Of a stretch of DNA of 64,000 nucleotides, positions 44,048 to 53,141 are shown in pieces. How positions within the stretch are numbered: position 1 is the stretch's first letter; each line of letters opens with the position of its first letter. The stretch covers positions 62,001-126,000 of the forward strand of contig PKFB01000080.1 of the NCBI GenBank assembly GCA_002919305.1. Reading direction: 5' to 3'. Made by a program: the position numbers and the translations under genes. A model generated the notes under the pieces. It searched no databases and was not told where the DNA came from. It was given only the letters and a program-made list of their open reading frames with translations. The stretch comes from Actinomycetales bacterium. Its GTDB lineage: Bacteria; Actinomycetota; Actinomycetes; Mycobacteriales; Micromonosporaceae.

Positions 44048-45281
44048 GGTCACGATCCCGCCAGTCGCTGGGAAGCAGGTGGTCGAGGACATCGTCCACT
44101 GTGACCGCGCCGACAAGCCGGTCGGAGGAGTCAACCACCGGCATCGCGACGAGGTCATAGGTCGCCATCAGACGGGTTACCTCGGTCAGAGGGGTCTGCG
44201 GTGTCACCGGGTCGATGTCGTTGTTGACCACGGCGCTGACCAGTTCACCTGGTGGTTCCCGCAGCAGATGCTGGAAGTACACGGTGCCCAGATAGCGGCC
44301 GGTCGGGGTCGCTGTGGGAGCGCGACACACGTACGCCTGCGCCGCCAGCGGGATCGGTAACTGTGGCTCCCGGATGCGGGCCAACGCCTCGGCCACCGTG
44401 GTGTCCGGAGCCAGGATGACCGGTTCGGAGGTCATCAGGCTGCCCGCGGTACCGGGGCGGTAGTGCATCAGCTGCCGGACCGGGCTGGCCTCGTGCGGCG
44501 CCATCAGTCCCAGCAGCTCGTCCCGCTGAGCCTGAGGCAGCTCACCGAGCAGATCCGCGGCGTCGTCGGGATCCATCGCGCCCAGAACATCCGCCACCCG
44601 TTCCTTGTCCAGAATGGTGATGATCTCCACCTGGTCGGCCTCGGGCAGCTCCTCCAGTACGTCGGCGAGACGCTCGTCGTCGAGCGCGGCGGCCACCTCC
44701 AGACGGCGCCGCCCGGACAGGTCCTGCAACAAGTTGGCCAGGTCCGCCGCCCGCATGTTCTCCAGAACGGCGAGCAGGTTCGCGGTGCCCTGTTCCTCGG
44801 GGGCGCCGACCAGACCAGACACCTCATCCCAGTCCAACTGATACAGCTGACCACGTCGGGTAAGGCGCCCGGTGTACCGCCGCACCGCGACCTTGGCGAG
44901 CACCCAGTCTTTGTTGCGTTGCTGCTCCATGGCGACGTCCACCACGGTGCCGGGCAGTTGACCGTCGATGACGGTCACGCGTCGGTCGAGCAGCTCCTCC
45001 AGGACCAGGATTTCGCCAGGGCGTTTCTCGAAGCGTTTGAGATTCAACGTGCCGGTGGAGAGCACGACGGCGTCGGCGTCCACACTGGTCACCCGCCCGA
45101 TCGGGATGAAGATCCGGCGCCATGCCTGCAACTCCGCTACCAGGCCGATGACACGGGGAGGCAGGCCACCGGTCCGTTGACGCGCCACCGCGTCCCTGAC
45201 CCGTCCGACTTGATCACCATTGGGGTCGAATACGGCGACACCCGCGAGTCTGGCGATGTATACCCGGGTGGCTGTGCTCAC
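44040..45281 (-). CDS. PRC-barrel, MgtE N-terminal and CBS domain protein without channel
   Basis: 413 residues. An N-terminal PRC-barrel-like part (VYIARLAGVAVFDPNGDQVGRV), then superhelical MgtE_N repeats (LLQDLSGRRRLEVAAAL to LLGLMAPHE), and two CBS motifs (SLMTSEPVILAPDTTVAEAL; ELVSAVVNNDIDPVTPQTPL). The five-helix Mg2+ channel of MgtE is missing, so it is a soluble sensor, not a transporter. Adenine nucleotide or Mg2+ sensing is likely from the domains. Corresponds in position to Rv1232c. GTG start exactly six bases after TAGTCT. Coupled to DUF1003 downstream. Confidence 0.92.
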   Translation of the reverse strand: MSTATRVYIARLAGVAVFDPNGDQVGRVRDAVARQRTGGLPPRVIGLVAELQAWRRIFIPIGRVTSVDADAVVLSTGTLNLKRFEKRPGEILVLEELLDRRVTVIDGQLPGTVVDVAMEQQRNKDWVLAKVAVRRYTGRLTRRGQLYQLDWDEVSGLVGAPEEQGTANLLAVLENMRAADLANLLQDLSGRRRLEVAAALDDERLADVLEELPEADQVEIITILDKERVADVLGAMDPDDAADLLGELPQAQRDELLGLMAPHEASPVRQLMHYRPGTAGSLMTSEPVILAPDTTVAEALARIREPQLPIPLAAQAYVCRAPTATPTGRYLGTVYFQHLLREPPGELVSAVVNNDIDPVTPQTPLTEVTRLMATYDLVAMPVVDSSDRLVGAVTVDDVLDHLLPSDWRDRDHG

Positions 45282-45287
45282 TGGGCA

Positions 45288-45334
45288 AGACTAACGACGC
45301 TCCCGTGGTCGCGGTCGAAGTACACCAGTAGGGT
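45288..45334. promoter_or_regulatory. Divergent short-leader promoters of the MgtE-N/CBS and PhzF genes
   Basis: Minus strand TAGTCT (45288-45293), six bases before the GTG at 45281. Plus strand TAGGGT (45329-45334), eight bases before the GTG at 45343. No ribosome binding site precedes either start. Confidence 0.5.
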
Positions 45335-45342
45335 GCTGGCCT

Positions 45343-46197
45343 GTGGGGACCTTGAAATACCAGGTAGTGGATGTGTTCACCGACCAGCCGTACGCGGGTA
45401 ACCCGTTAGCGGTGGTGCTCGACGCCGATGGCCTGTCGGCGGACCGGATGCAGCTTATAGCGCGTGAGTTCAACTTGTCGGAGACGGCTTTCGTGCTGAC
45501 GCCGTCAGCAGGGGTCGACTACCGGGTGAGGATCTTCACACCCACGAAGGAGCTGCCTTTCGCAGGGCACCCCAGTGTCGGAACCGCCGTCACCCTCGCC
45601 CGGCTCGGGCGCATCCGACTCGGTGAGGTGTATCAGGAGTGCGGGATCGGGCTGCTGCCTGTGATCGTGACAGAGACCACGGCGACCCTCGCCGGTGGTC
45701 CTCCGTCGGTGGGTCCGGAGCTGGACCCGGCGCCGTTGCTGGCCGCATTGGGCCTGACCCGGGCCGACCACGCCGGTCCGGCGCCGCGGGTGGCCGGGTG
45801 CGGAGTCGACTTCCCGTACATACCGGTACGCCCGGAATCCTTGGAGAAGATCACAGTCAACGCGACCGCGCTCAGCCGCCAGGGATATGGCCAGGTAGCG
45901 GTGGTCGCCTGGGATCCTGAGCAGCGCGAGGCCCAAATGCGGATGTTCGCCCCGGGGATGGGGATTGCGGAGGATCCCGCGACCGGCGCTGCGGCGTTGG
46001 GGTTGGGTGTGTGGTTGGTGGCGTCCGGTCTGGCGTCCAGCGAGGGCACCACGTCCTACCGGGTACGGCAGGGAGCTGCGATCGGCCGTCCCTCCCTGCT
46101 GGAGTGCACAGTGACCGCCAAGGAGGGGCGGGTGGTGCGTACCACGGTCACCGGCAGCGTGGCGCCCGTCGCTTCTGGTGAGCTCATCGTCCCTTGA
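45343..46197 (+). CDS. PhzF family isomerase/epimerase
   Basis: 284 residues with the diaminopimelate-epimerase-like double domain of PhzF: YQVVDVFTDQPYAGNPLAVVLDADGL (given in part) at the start, catalytic Glu in FNLSETAFVL, FAGHPSVGTAVTLA and EDPATGAAALGLGVWLV. Members catalyse isomerisations without cofactor; only a few act in phenazine synthesis and no phz genes are present. GTG start. It ends ten bases before a convergent gene. Confidence 0.92.
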   Translation: MGTLKYQVVDVFTDQPYAGNPLAVVLDADGLSADRMQLIAREFNLSETAFVLTPSAGVDYRVRIFTPTKELPFAGHPSVGTAVTLARLGRIRLGEVYQECGIGLLPVIVTETTATLAGGPPSVGPELDPAPLLAALGLTRADHAGPAPRVAGCGVDFPYIPVRPESLEKITVNATALSRQGYGQVAVVAWDPEQREAQMRMFAPGMGIAEDPATGAAALGLGVWLVASGLASSEGTTSYRVRQGAAIGRPSLLECTVTAKEGRVVRTTVTGSVAPVASGELIVP

Positions 46198-46207
46198 GCC
46201 TGCGGCG

Positions 46208-46741
46208 TCAACGACGGTGGACCCGGTGGAGGTGGAACGGCGCGGTGACCCGGCGGGCCGCCGGGGTCGGTGGCGGCTCCGCCGCCAGTGAGTCGTTGGG
46301 GAGGGAGTCACCGGCCTCGATCGGTGAGCCGGCGGGCTCCAAGCGGTTCACCACGCACTCGGTCGCCCAACGGGTGGCGGTGTCGTCCGACGCCGGCAGA
46401 TTCAGGCGTTTCCCCGCCAGGGCGGTGACCACCTGGTCCCAGGGATCGACCCCTGGGGACAGTCGGCTGACCCGGGCTGGCCAGGTCACGATCCTGGCGC
46501 CGTTGTCACCCCGAGCAGTGACCGTGCATTCGCGGGCGTCGGCCAGACCGGGGGCCGCCTGTTCCCCAGGGCCGCTGACCACGTACAGGGCATCGTTGAG
46601 CCACGCACACCACACCAGGAAGGGCCGGCCTCCCGCTACGGATATCCATGCGACCGGTGCCTTCTTCATGGCCTCCTCGATCAGGGCAGCCACCGGCTGC
46701 TGATCCGGGCCGTCCACGTCTGGGGTAGTCATGTCAGGCAT
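46208..46741 (-). CDS. Conserved hypothetical protein, flavin-split-barrel-like
   Basis: 177 residues. PVAWISVAGGRPFLVWCAWLNDALYVVSGPGEQ and CTVTARGDNGARIVTWPARVSRL (parts of longer runs) suggest the split beta-barrel of FMN-binding pyridoxamine-oxidase-like proteins, but no FMN motif is certain. The last 40 residues are a Pro/Arg-rich tail. The ATG overlaps the stop of the AMMECR1 gene by eight bases (ATGCCTGA), so it is coupled to it. Function unknown. Confidence 0.78.
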   Translation of the reverse strand: MPDMTTPDVDGPDQQPVAALIEEAMKKAPVAWISVAGGRPFLVWCAWLNDALYVVSGPGEQAAPGLADARECTVTARGDNGARIVTWPARVSRLSPGVDPWDQVVTALAGKRLNLPASDDTATRWATECVVNRLEPAGSPIEAGDSLPNDSLAAEPPPTPAARRVTAPFHLHRVHRR

Positions 46742-47465
46742 CGTCCCTCAGGGCTTCCCTCTGAGCTTCCTCAGTGCCGGGAGACGCGGAGTCAGATGAG
46801 GGTGCGGGCTCGGCGGCGCGGGAAGGCAGGGCGCCGCGGGAGGGCAGAGCGCTCTGGGAGAGGGCGCCATCCAAGGTGTACGCCAGTCCGGCGCGAGGCG
46901 CCGGATCGTGGAACTCCACCGCGGTGTACCGGCGTACCTGCAGATTCTCGGGGAAACCATTGGGGGGCCAGCCCCCCTTGGCCAGTAAAGCGGATACGAA
47001 ACGGGCTGGGTCCGGCAGTCGACTCCACACCGCTGGCAGGAACGTCGCTCGACGGAACCCGTCGGTTAACAGCAGCCCATCGACACCGGGGCGCAGGGCG
47101 GCGATCAGTTCGTCCCGCCCGGTCACCGATAACGGCTCCAGCGGTGTGAGGACCGAAACCTTCACATCTAGCTCTGGCCAGTCTTCCCGGGTGACGGGAG
47201 GCAGTCGAGGGTCGACCATGGCGTACCGTGCGTTGCGGACCACGTCGAGGTAGAGAGGGCGTACCGGCTCCACGGTCCCGATACAGCCACGCAGCTGACC
47301 TCGTCGCTCCAGGGTCACGAAGCTCGCCCCTGGAGCCCGTAAGATCTCCGACTCGGGCACCATGGCTGGCAGGGCTTCGTTGAGAAGCTTCGCGCGGATC
47401 GCCGCCACCGCCAGCGCCGTCAACACACCGCCCTCCACCGGGCTGGGCGTACTCGACGACATCAT
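46734..47465 (-). CDS. AMMECR1 domain protein
   Basis: 243 residues with the family motif LRGCIGTVEP, RNARYAMVDPRLPPVT and LLAKGGWPPNGFP. AMMECR1 proteins occur in all domains of life and are of unclear enzymatic function; in archaea and bacteria they often sit beside a Memo-like protein and a radical SAM gene, which are not adjacent here. A Ser/Ala/Pro-rich tail follows. ATG-ATG start; AGGA lies seven bases upstream of the first ATG. Confidence 0.9.
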   Translation of the reverse strand: MMSSSTPSPVEGGVLTALAVAAIRAKLLNEALPAMVPESEILRAPGASFVTLERRGQLRGCIGTVEPVRPLYLDVVRNARYAMVDPRLPPVTREDWPELDVKVSVLTPLEPLSVTGRDELIAALRPGVDGLLLTDGFRRATFLPAVWSRLPDPARFVSALLAKGGWPPNGFPENLQVRRYTAVEFHDPAPRAGLAYTLDGALSQSALPSRGALPSRAAEPAPSSDSASPGTEEAQREALRDDA

Positions 47466-47530
47466 GCGGGCATCCTGCCAGTTGCAGGGCGGTCACGACC
47501 AACACCGGACACGTCACATGTGCAACACCC

Positions 47531-48304
47531 CTAACAGCGGACCCGTCTGATAGGGGATGTTCGGCGCCCGACAGGCTGGAGCCGGTGATCACTGACGTTG
47601 ATCAGGTCAAGTACCTGCTCCAAGGCCGTGATCTGAGGACCGGCCCAATCCACCTCCTGATCATGCGCGGCGTGTTCGGCGCTGTCCGGTGCCCGAAGCA
47701 TCACCGGACGCATACCGACGGCCGCCGCCCCGCTCAGCTCCTGACTGCCTCCATCCCCCACATACAGACATTCGCGGGGATGGACCCCCAGCGCCCGAGC
47801 GGCCGTGACGTACATGTCCTCGTGGGGTTTGCAGGTTCCCAGCCAGATCGAAAAGACGGTGGCATCGACATAGGGGGCCAAAGACAGGGAGGGCCACAGC
47901 TCAGGCACTTCATGGGTGCAGTCGCTGACGACGGCGGTCCGGATGCCGCACGCCCGGAGCGTGGCCAGTAGCCGCTGGGCATCCGAACGAAACGTGATCA
48001 ATTCCCGCTCGGTCTGACGACGCAGCGCGCAGGCGCGTTGGATCTGCTGGTCGGTCGGGGAGGCGCCGGCCTGGGTGGCCACCCACCGCATGGTCTGTTC
48101 CATCCCACCGTGGTAGCCGGCGGCGCGATCGAAGAAGGAGTTCAACAACACGGAGATGTACGCCGAGGGGGAGCACTGGAGGACTTCAGCGACTTGAGCG
48201 TGTGCGTGATTGCGACGGTGAGCCGGGATCGCTGTGGTGAGGGTGCCAGCGAAGTCGAAAACCACAGCGCGGACAGGGGGTAGTGCTGTCTCGTTAGAGA
48301 GCAT
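47531..48304 (-). CDS. HAD superfamily hydrolase with DxAG motif I
   Basis: 257 residues. HAD motifs: nucleophile D17 in VVFDFAGTL, Ser in VVSDCTHE (motif II), Lys in GTCKPHEDMY (motif III) and YVGDGGSQEL (motif IV). The second Asp of the usual DxD is Ala19, as in phosphonoacetaldehyde hydrolases and some dehalogenase-like members; therefore a classic phosphatase mechanism is doubtful. Substrate unknown. No helper genes. ATG 48304. Confidence 0.86.
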   Translation of the reverse strand: MLSNETALPPVRAVVFDFAGTLTTAIPAHRRNHAHAQVAEVLQCSPSAYISVLLNSFFDRAAGYHGGMEQTMRWVATQAGASPTDQQIQRACALRRQTERELITFRSDAQRLLATLRACGIRTAVVSDCTHEVPELWPSLSLAPYVDATVFSIWLGTCKPHEDMYVTAARALGVHPRECLYVGDGGSQELSGAAAVGMRPVMLRAPDSAEHAAHDQEVDWAGPQITALEQVLDLINVSDHRLQPVGRRTSPIRRVRC

Positions 48305-48472
48305 GGATGACCCTGAATGCGCGGATAGTGATTATTTCAACCCGAAGAGTAGTGCACGTAGATGCAAATCGCACATCGTGAAGTTGCGGAATCGAGTAAT
48401 TTCACTCACTGGACGCGCTACGGGACATCCAGTCCGTGAAAGTGGTGGGATCGCTGCGGGTGACAGGAGAGG

Positions 48473-50167
48473 TCAGGCCTGGCACTCAAGGAGCGCATCC
48501 GCCCAGTCCGCGTGGTCCTGTCCTGGGCCGTCCCCACCATCGGTGACCACCAGATCCAGCACCGCCACACCAGTGATGTCCAGATTCACCGGGCGCGGCG
48601 CTTCGGTGCCGAGGACCAGACCGCTGTCGTACACCAGCTGTCCGTCGGCGTACACCTGAAAGACCACGCTGCCGCCGCCGTTCATCTCGCCGTCCAGCCC
48701 GACCACCGCACGGAAACTGATGCAGGTCTGGTTCGGGTACGCCCGCACATGACTGGGGGCGTGTACTCCCAGACCGCGCTCATAGCCGGTGCCCCCGAGC
48801 GTGATGGGGCTGCCGTCATCAACCCCCAACTCTCCAACCGAGCGGTCCAGCTCCACCGGCCCCCAGCCGTTCGTGACATGTACCAGTGGCAGCTCGCTGA
48901 GGTAACTGATCTGCGTGGTCGGGCTGGCGGAGGCGTCTGCCGAGGCCGACGGGGAGCTGGTCGGCGTCGCCGTCGGGTCTCCGTTCGAGTCGGCGGAGGC
49001 GGCTCCCAGCCAGAAGCCGATCACGCCACACAGGGCCGCCACCGTCACCATGGCCACGCCTTGCACCACCCGCCTCCGCAGGGAGGAGGGGTGGGTAGGC
49101 GCGTCCACCCAGGGCTCCTCCTCCACCGTGGGCTCCCAGGACTCGTGCGACGGGCGTACCCGCGCCGTTGCCCGGGCACCCGAGGCGGAGGACGCCGCCC
49201 GGGCCGAGGGGGAGGGGGTGGCCGTCGCCGAAGCCTCGGGGAGCGTCGGCAGCACCGAGGTGGCCCGAGGAGTGCCGCTGCTGCCTCGAGGTCGATCGCT
49301 GCGGGGCGGTAACGCGGTGGCGGGGGGGTGAACCGCAGCCGCTGGGGTGGCCGCGGTCTGGCGGGTGACCGGATCCGGGGAAGCCGCGGCGCCTTGGGTG
49401 GCGAGCTGGACCAGATCACTGGCCAGGGTCACCGCGTCGGGGCGGCGGACCGGCTCCTCAGCCAGGGAGCGTTCGAGCACCGCCCATGCCCGGTCGTCGA
49501 TCCCGCTCGGACGCTCCGGGGGAGCCTCCCGGTACCGACCTCCCTCAGCCGGGAACGGGCCGGCGAGGAGCGGGCGTCCGGTGAGCAGATCGTGGAGCAG
49601 CCTCCCGCAGGCGTAGATATCAGCGGCGGGCGTGGGCGGGGCACCTCGCAGCAGCTCTGGGGCCCGGTACCAGGGGCCACCGCCCCGCTCTCCGGGGCGC
49701 GCCAGAAGCGCCGGCCCTAGGTCGGTGATCTGTGGGGTCAACCCGCCGGGGGTCTGCGCCAGCACCACGGCTTCAGGGGTGAGGTGACGGTGGATGAGGC
49801 CGAGAGCGTGCAGATGAGCCAGCCCGGCGGCGATTCCGGCCACGAGCAGCGCCGCTCGGTCGATCGGGAGGCGTCCGACGTCGGCCAGGAAGGCGCGCAG
49901 CGGAGGCCCATCCACGACTGGACTGACCACAGCCAGGGAGTCGGGTCCGGTCATCACATCCAGAACCGGAACCAGATTGGGGTGCCGCAGTCGTGGCAGA
50001 AGCGCGCGGGCGGCCGCGGCGCGGCTGACCATGGCGGGATCCGCGCGAAGGAGCCGTATGGTGACCGGCCCCGTCGGCCCGGTCCCTACCAGGCGGGTAC
50101 CGAACTCGTCCTGCTCTGTGACGGTCCGGGCAGTGTAGGGGCCCAGGCGCCATTCCGGCGTCGTCAC
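48473..50167 (-). CDS. Pseudokinase (Ser/Thr kinase-like) with membrane helix and extracytoplasmic NPCBM domain
   Basis: 564 residues. Residues 7-255 have the protein kinase fold, but key residues are lost: the VAIK Lys is R38 (VTIRLLR), the HRD Asp is H128 (HRHLTPEAV), and the metal-binding Asn is A133; only the DFG Asp remains (D149-L-G). APE is kept (RAPELL). A long Ala/Ser/Pro/Thr linker, one membrane helix (about 370-392), a second Ser/Thr-rich spacer and a C-terminal NPCBM/NEW2 domain (about 425-564: GWGPVELDRSVGEL, YERGLGVHAPS, FRAVVGLDGEM) follow. NPCBM binds carbohydrate. So it looks like a non-catalytic signal protein linking an outside glycan to the inside. GGAGG six bases before the GTG. 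Confidence 0.88.
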   Translation of the reverse strand: MTTPEWRLGPYTARTVTEQDEFGTRLVGTGPTGPVTIRLLRADPAMVSRAAAARALLPRLRHPNLVPVLDVMTGPDSLAVVSPVVDGPPLRAFLADVGRLPIDRAALLVAGIAAGLAHLHALGLIHRHLTPEAVVLAQTPGGLTPQITDLGPALLARPGERGGGPWYRAPELLRGAPPTPAADIYACGRLLHDLLTGRPLLAGPFPAEGGRYREAPPERPSGIDDRAWAVLERSLAEEPVRRPDAVTLASDLVQLATQGAAASPDPVTRQTAATPAAAVHPPATALPPRSDRPRGSSGTPRATSVLPTLPEASATATPSPSARAASSASGARATARVRPSHESWEPTVEEEPWVDAPTHPSSLRRRVVQGVAMVTVAALCGVIGFWLGAASADSNGDPTATPTSSPSASADASASPTTQISYLSELPLVHVTNGWGPVELDRSVGELGVDDGSPITLGGTGYERGLGVHAPSHVRAYPNQTCISFRAVVGLDGEMNGGGSVVFQVYADGQLVYDSGLVLGTEAPRPVNLDITGVAVLDLVVTDGGDGPGQDHADWADALLECQA

Positions 50168-50210
50168 CGTCGACCTCCTCGCACATCAACACATCAATCC
50201 AAGCCTGGGG

Positions 50211-51050
50211 TCAGGCCAGGCCCACGGCCGTTAGGCTGCTCTCCCACAGCTGAGCAGCGAGCTGCGGATCCCGCGCTCGTCGGGGAGGAATGCGTTGCTG
50301 GCGGCGTACGTAGTACGCCCCCGGGGTGGCCAGTCCGGCGTCGTCGGTGGCCAACCACACCAGAGTGTCCGCGCCCTCCTCGGGCGTCACAAAACCAGGC
50401 AGCCCCATCGCCAGCCGGAACGCCGATCCCCGGGCGAATCCAGTACGAACCGCCCCCGGATGCAGGCAGGTGGGGACAACGCCGTGCTCTCGCCAGCGCG
50501 CCGCGGCCTCCCGCGTAAACAAGGTGACGGCCTGTTTGCTGGAGCAGTAGGCCCCCCAGCGGCTGAAATGCCACCGGTTATCCCGCAACGTCACCGGGTC
50601 GAGCCTGCCCAGCCGCGCCAGGGCTGAGGTGGTCATGATGACCCGGGCCCCGGGCGGTAGTCGTTCCATCAGAAGATGGGTGAGCAGGAACGCCGCCAAA
50701 TAGTTGACCTGCATGGTCAACTCGTGTCCGTCCACGGTGGTCACGTTGCCAGGAGCCAACAGGCCCGCGTTGTTGATCAGCACATCGATACGGTCGTACA
50801 TCGAACGGAGCCGTGCGGCCACCGCCCTGACCTGGTCGAGCACCGCGAAGTCGGCGCGTAACACCGTCGGTGGCCGGACGACGACGCCGCTGTCGCGCAC
50901 CGTTTCGGCGGCCCAGGCCAGTCGGTTGGGATCGCGTCCGATCAGGACCACGTGATCTCCACGGCGGGCTAGCTCCCGGGCGGTGACGAGGCCGATGCCG
51001 GAACTCGCGCCCGTCACCACCACCACACGAGTAGTGGGTGCCACCACCAT
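50211..51050 (-). CDS. Short-chain dehydrogenase/reductase (retinol dehydrogenase-like)
   Basis: 279 residues. NAD(P) motif VVVTGASSGIGLVTA, LIGRDPNRL (Arg suggests NADPH), LINNAGLLAP, MTTSALAR (catalytic Ser) and AYCSSKQA (Tyr-x3-Lys). The length and the segment after the active site resemble the light-dependent-protochlorophyllide/retinol type SDRs used on lipophilic alcohols. Substrate unknown. AAGGAG lies four bases before the ATG. Starts are divergent from the CitE-like gene. Confidence 0.9.
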   Translation of the reverse strand: MVVAPTTRVVVVTGASSGIGLVTARELARRGDHVVLIGRDPNRLAWAAETVRDSGVVVRPPTVLRADFAVLDQVRAVAARLRSMYDRIDVLINNAGLLAPGNVTTVDGHELTMQVNYLAAFLLTHLLMERLPPGARVIMTTSALARLGRLDPVTLRDNRWHFSRWGAYCSSKQAVTLFTREAAARWREHGVVPTCLHPGAVRTGFARGSAFRLAMGLPGFVTPEEGADTLVWLATDDAGLATPGAYYVRRQQRIPPRRARDPQLAAQLWESSLTAVGLA

Positions 51051-51114
51051 CGATCTCCTTAAACCGCTAGCCTCGCTGGCATCCGACCCTTGCCACGGAC
51101 AGATGGAGTGTCAC

Positions 51115-52062
51115 GTGTCCGCTGTCGGCCGTTCACGCCGGTCCTGCCTCGCCGTGCCCGGCTCCAGCCCAAAGATGCTCGCCAAAGCGCCGGGACTGCC
51201 GGCCGATCAGATTTTCCTGGATCTGGAGGACGCCGTGGCCCCACTGGCCAAACCGGCGGCGAGAGCGAATATTGTGGCGGCGCTCAAAGACTTCGACTGG
51301 GGTGGCAAGATCCGCGCGGTTCGGATCAACGATGTCACAACGCCGTGGGCCTACCGGGACGTCATCGAGGTCGTGGAGGGCGCCGGTGACGTCCTCGACT
51401 GTCTAGTCCTGCCCAAGGTGGACTCGCCCGCTGCCGTTCAGTGGTTGGATGTGCTGCTGACCCAGATCGAAAAAGCCGTCGGCCTTCCGGTCGGTGGTAT
51501 CGGGATCGAGGCTCAGATCGAGACGGCGCGCGGGCTGGCGGCCGTGGAGGAGATCGCCGCCTGCTCGCCTCGGCTGGAGACGCTCATCTTCGGGCCGGCC
51601 GACTTCATGGCCTCGATCAATATGCGGTCGCTATCGGTGGGGCAGCCGCATCCGGACTACCCGGGCGACCCGTTCCACTACGTGTTGATGCGGCTTCTCA
51701 CCGCCGCGCGAGCCCATGGCCTTCAAGCCATCGACGGCCCGTACCTGAAGATCAGGGATCTGGACGGGTTCGCTGAGTCGGCCCGTCGGACGGCGGCGTT
51801 GGGCTTCGACGGCAAATGGGTGCTGCATCCGGGCCAGATCGAGCTGTGCAACGAGATCTACTCGCCGGATCAGGAGGCCTACGACCACGCGGAGTTGATC
51901 CTGGAGGCGTACGCGTACCACACCTCGCAGGCCGGTGGGGCGCGCGGTGCGGTGATGCTCGGTGACGAGATGATCGACGAGGCGTCCCGGAAACTGGCTT
52001 TGGTGATCGCCGCCAAGGGGCGCGCCGCGGGCCTGACCCGCACCTCCCGGTTCCAGCCCTGA
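51115..52062 (+). CDS. HpcH/HpaI family CoA-ester lyase (CitE-like)
   Basis: 315 residues of the citrate lyase beta/malyl-CoA lyase type: [32 protein letters not shown] (in part) with the Mg2+-binding Glu-Asp, [45 protein letters not shown] and [10 protein letters not shown]. Acts on a short hydroxyacyl-CoA such as malyl- or citramalyl-CoA. GTG 51115 preferred, with GGAG six bases upstream; ATG 51103 is an alternative. An SDR gene follows 100 bp later, and the two may act on the same CoA ester. Confidence 0.9.
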   Translation: MSAVGRSRRSCLAVPGSSPKMLAKAPGLPADQIFLDLEDAVAPLAKPAARANIVAALKDFDWGGKIRAVRINDVTTPWAYRDVIEVVEGAGDVLDCLVLPKVDSPAAVQWLDVLLTQIEKAVGLPVGGIGIEAQIETARGLAAVEEIAACSPRLETLIFGPADFMASINMRSLSVGQPHPDYPGDPFHYVLMRLLTAARAHGLQAIDGPYLKIRDLDGFAESARRTAALGFDGKWVLHPGQIELCNEIYSPDQEAYDHAELILEAYAYHTSQAGGARGAVMLGDEMIDEASRKLALVIAAKGRAAGLTRTSRFQP

Positions 52063-52162
52063 CGACGAGCGGGCCCGCGGGCGTACCACCGTGACGGTGG
52101 GGGATCCGTCTGACTGCGCCGTATGCGTTGCCCGGATCGTGGGGAGAAGGCAGGATTGTCCC

Positions 52163-52969
52163 ATGGGAGCGCCCTCAGATGAGAGCTCATGGGATAGCGG
52201 GACACCGATTGCCGACTCACTCACCGGCCGGGTGGCGGTAGTCACCGGTGCGGGGAGCGAAGAAGGGATTGGGTACGCCATCGCGCGGCGATTGATCGCC
52301 GCGGGGGCGCGGGTGGCGATCGTGTCGACCACACAGCGCATCCACGTTCGAGCCCGGGAGCTAGGGGCGACCGGGTTCGTCGCGGATTTGACCGATGAGG
52401 CGGAGGTGGGGGCGTTCGCGGATGCCGTCACCGAGCAGTGCGGTGAGGTCGACATCGTGGTGAACAACGCCGGGCTGGCCAGTCGGACCTGTCCGGAGGT
52501 GTTCCGCCCGGTGGCTCAACTTGGCCTCGATGAGTGGCGTACCGAGATCGACCGGAACCTCACCACCGCTTTCCTGGTGTCGCGGGCGTTCGTGGGAGGC
52601 ATGGCCGAACGCGGCTGGGGCAGGGTGGTGAACATCGCGGCCACTGTCGGTCCGGTCAACGCGATGCCGGCCGAGGCGGCGTACGCGGCGGCGAAGGCCG
52701 GTATGGTCGGCCTGACCCGTGCCTTGGCCATGGAGTTGGTCGCTGACGGGGTCACGGTCAACGCCGTCGCCCCCGGCATCATCCACACCGGCTCCTCCAC
52801 ATTGGAGGAGCTCAAGCACGGGCTGGACACCCCCATGGGGCGCCCGGGAACGCCCGATGAGGTGGCGGCCGTTGTGGCTTTTCTGTGTACGCCGTCGGCG
52901 TCCTACATCACTGGGCAGATGCTGGTGGTGGATGGGGGCAGCAGCGTCCGGGAAGCCCAGCTTCGTTAG
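52163..52969 (+). CDS. SDR family oxidoreductase (FabG-like)
   Basis: 268 residues: [17 protein letters not shown] cofactor loop (slightly longer than TGxxxGIG), [19 protein letters not shown] in the catalytic Ser region (Ala/Thr in place of the usual Ser), [20 protein letters not shown] with Tyr and Lys, and [12 protein letters not shown] at the end. Typical 3-oxoacyl-reductase-like proteins reduce keto groups. The replaced Ser is worth noting. ATG 52163; upstream in-frame starts lack a ribosome site. Probably co-transcribed with the CitE-like lyase. Confidence 0.88.
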   Translation: MGAPSDESSWDSGTPIADSLTGRVAVVTGAGSEEGIGYAIARRLIAAGARVAIVSTTQRIHVRARELGATGFVADLTDEAEVGAFADAVTEQCGEVDIVVNNAGLASRTCPEVFRPVAQLGLDEWRTEIDRNLTTAFLVSRAFVGGMAERGWGRVVNIAATVGPVNAMPAEAAYAAAKAGMVGLTRALAMELVADGVTVNAVAPGIIHTGSSTLEELKHGLDTPMGRPGTPDEVAAVVAFLCTPSASYITGQMLVVDGGSSVREAQLR

Positions 52970-53141
52970 ACGACGGTGCCACCGCGGTCGGATGCGGGCC
53001 GGATGTGGTGGCACCGCGTCCTTGGCTCGCCGCACGCGACCCCGCCCGACGAGGCGACCGGCGCTACGGTGCCAGGGCCTGCACCACACAGCGCTGGGTG
53101 GTGTCGAGCACGTGTCCGCGCAGGTCAGCTGATCGACAACA

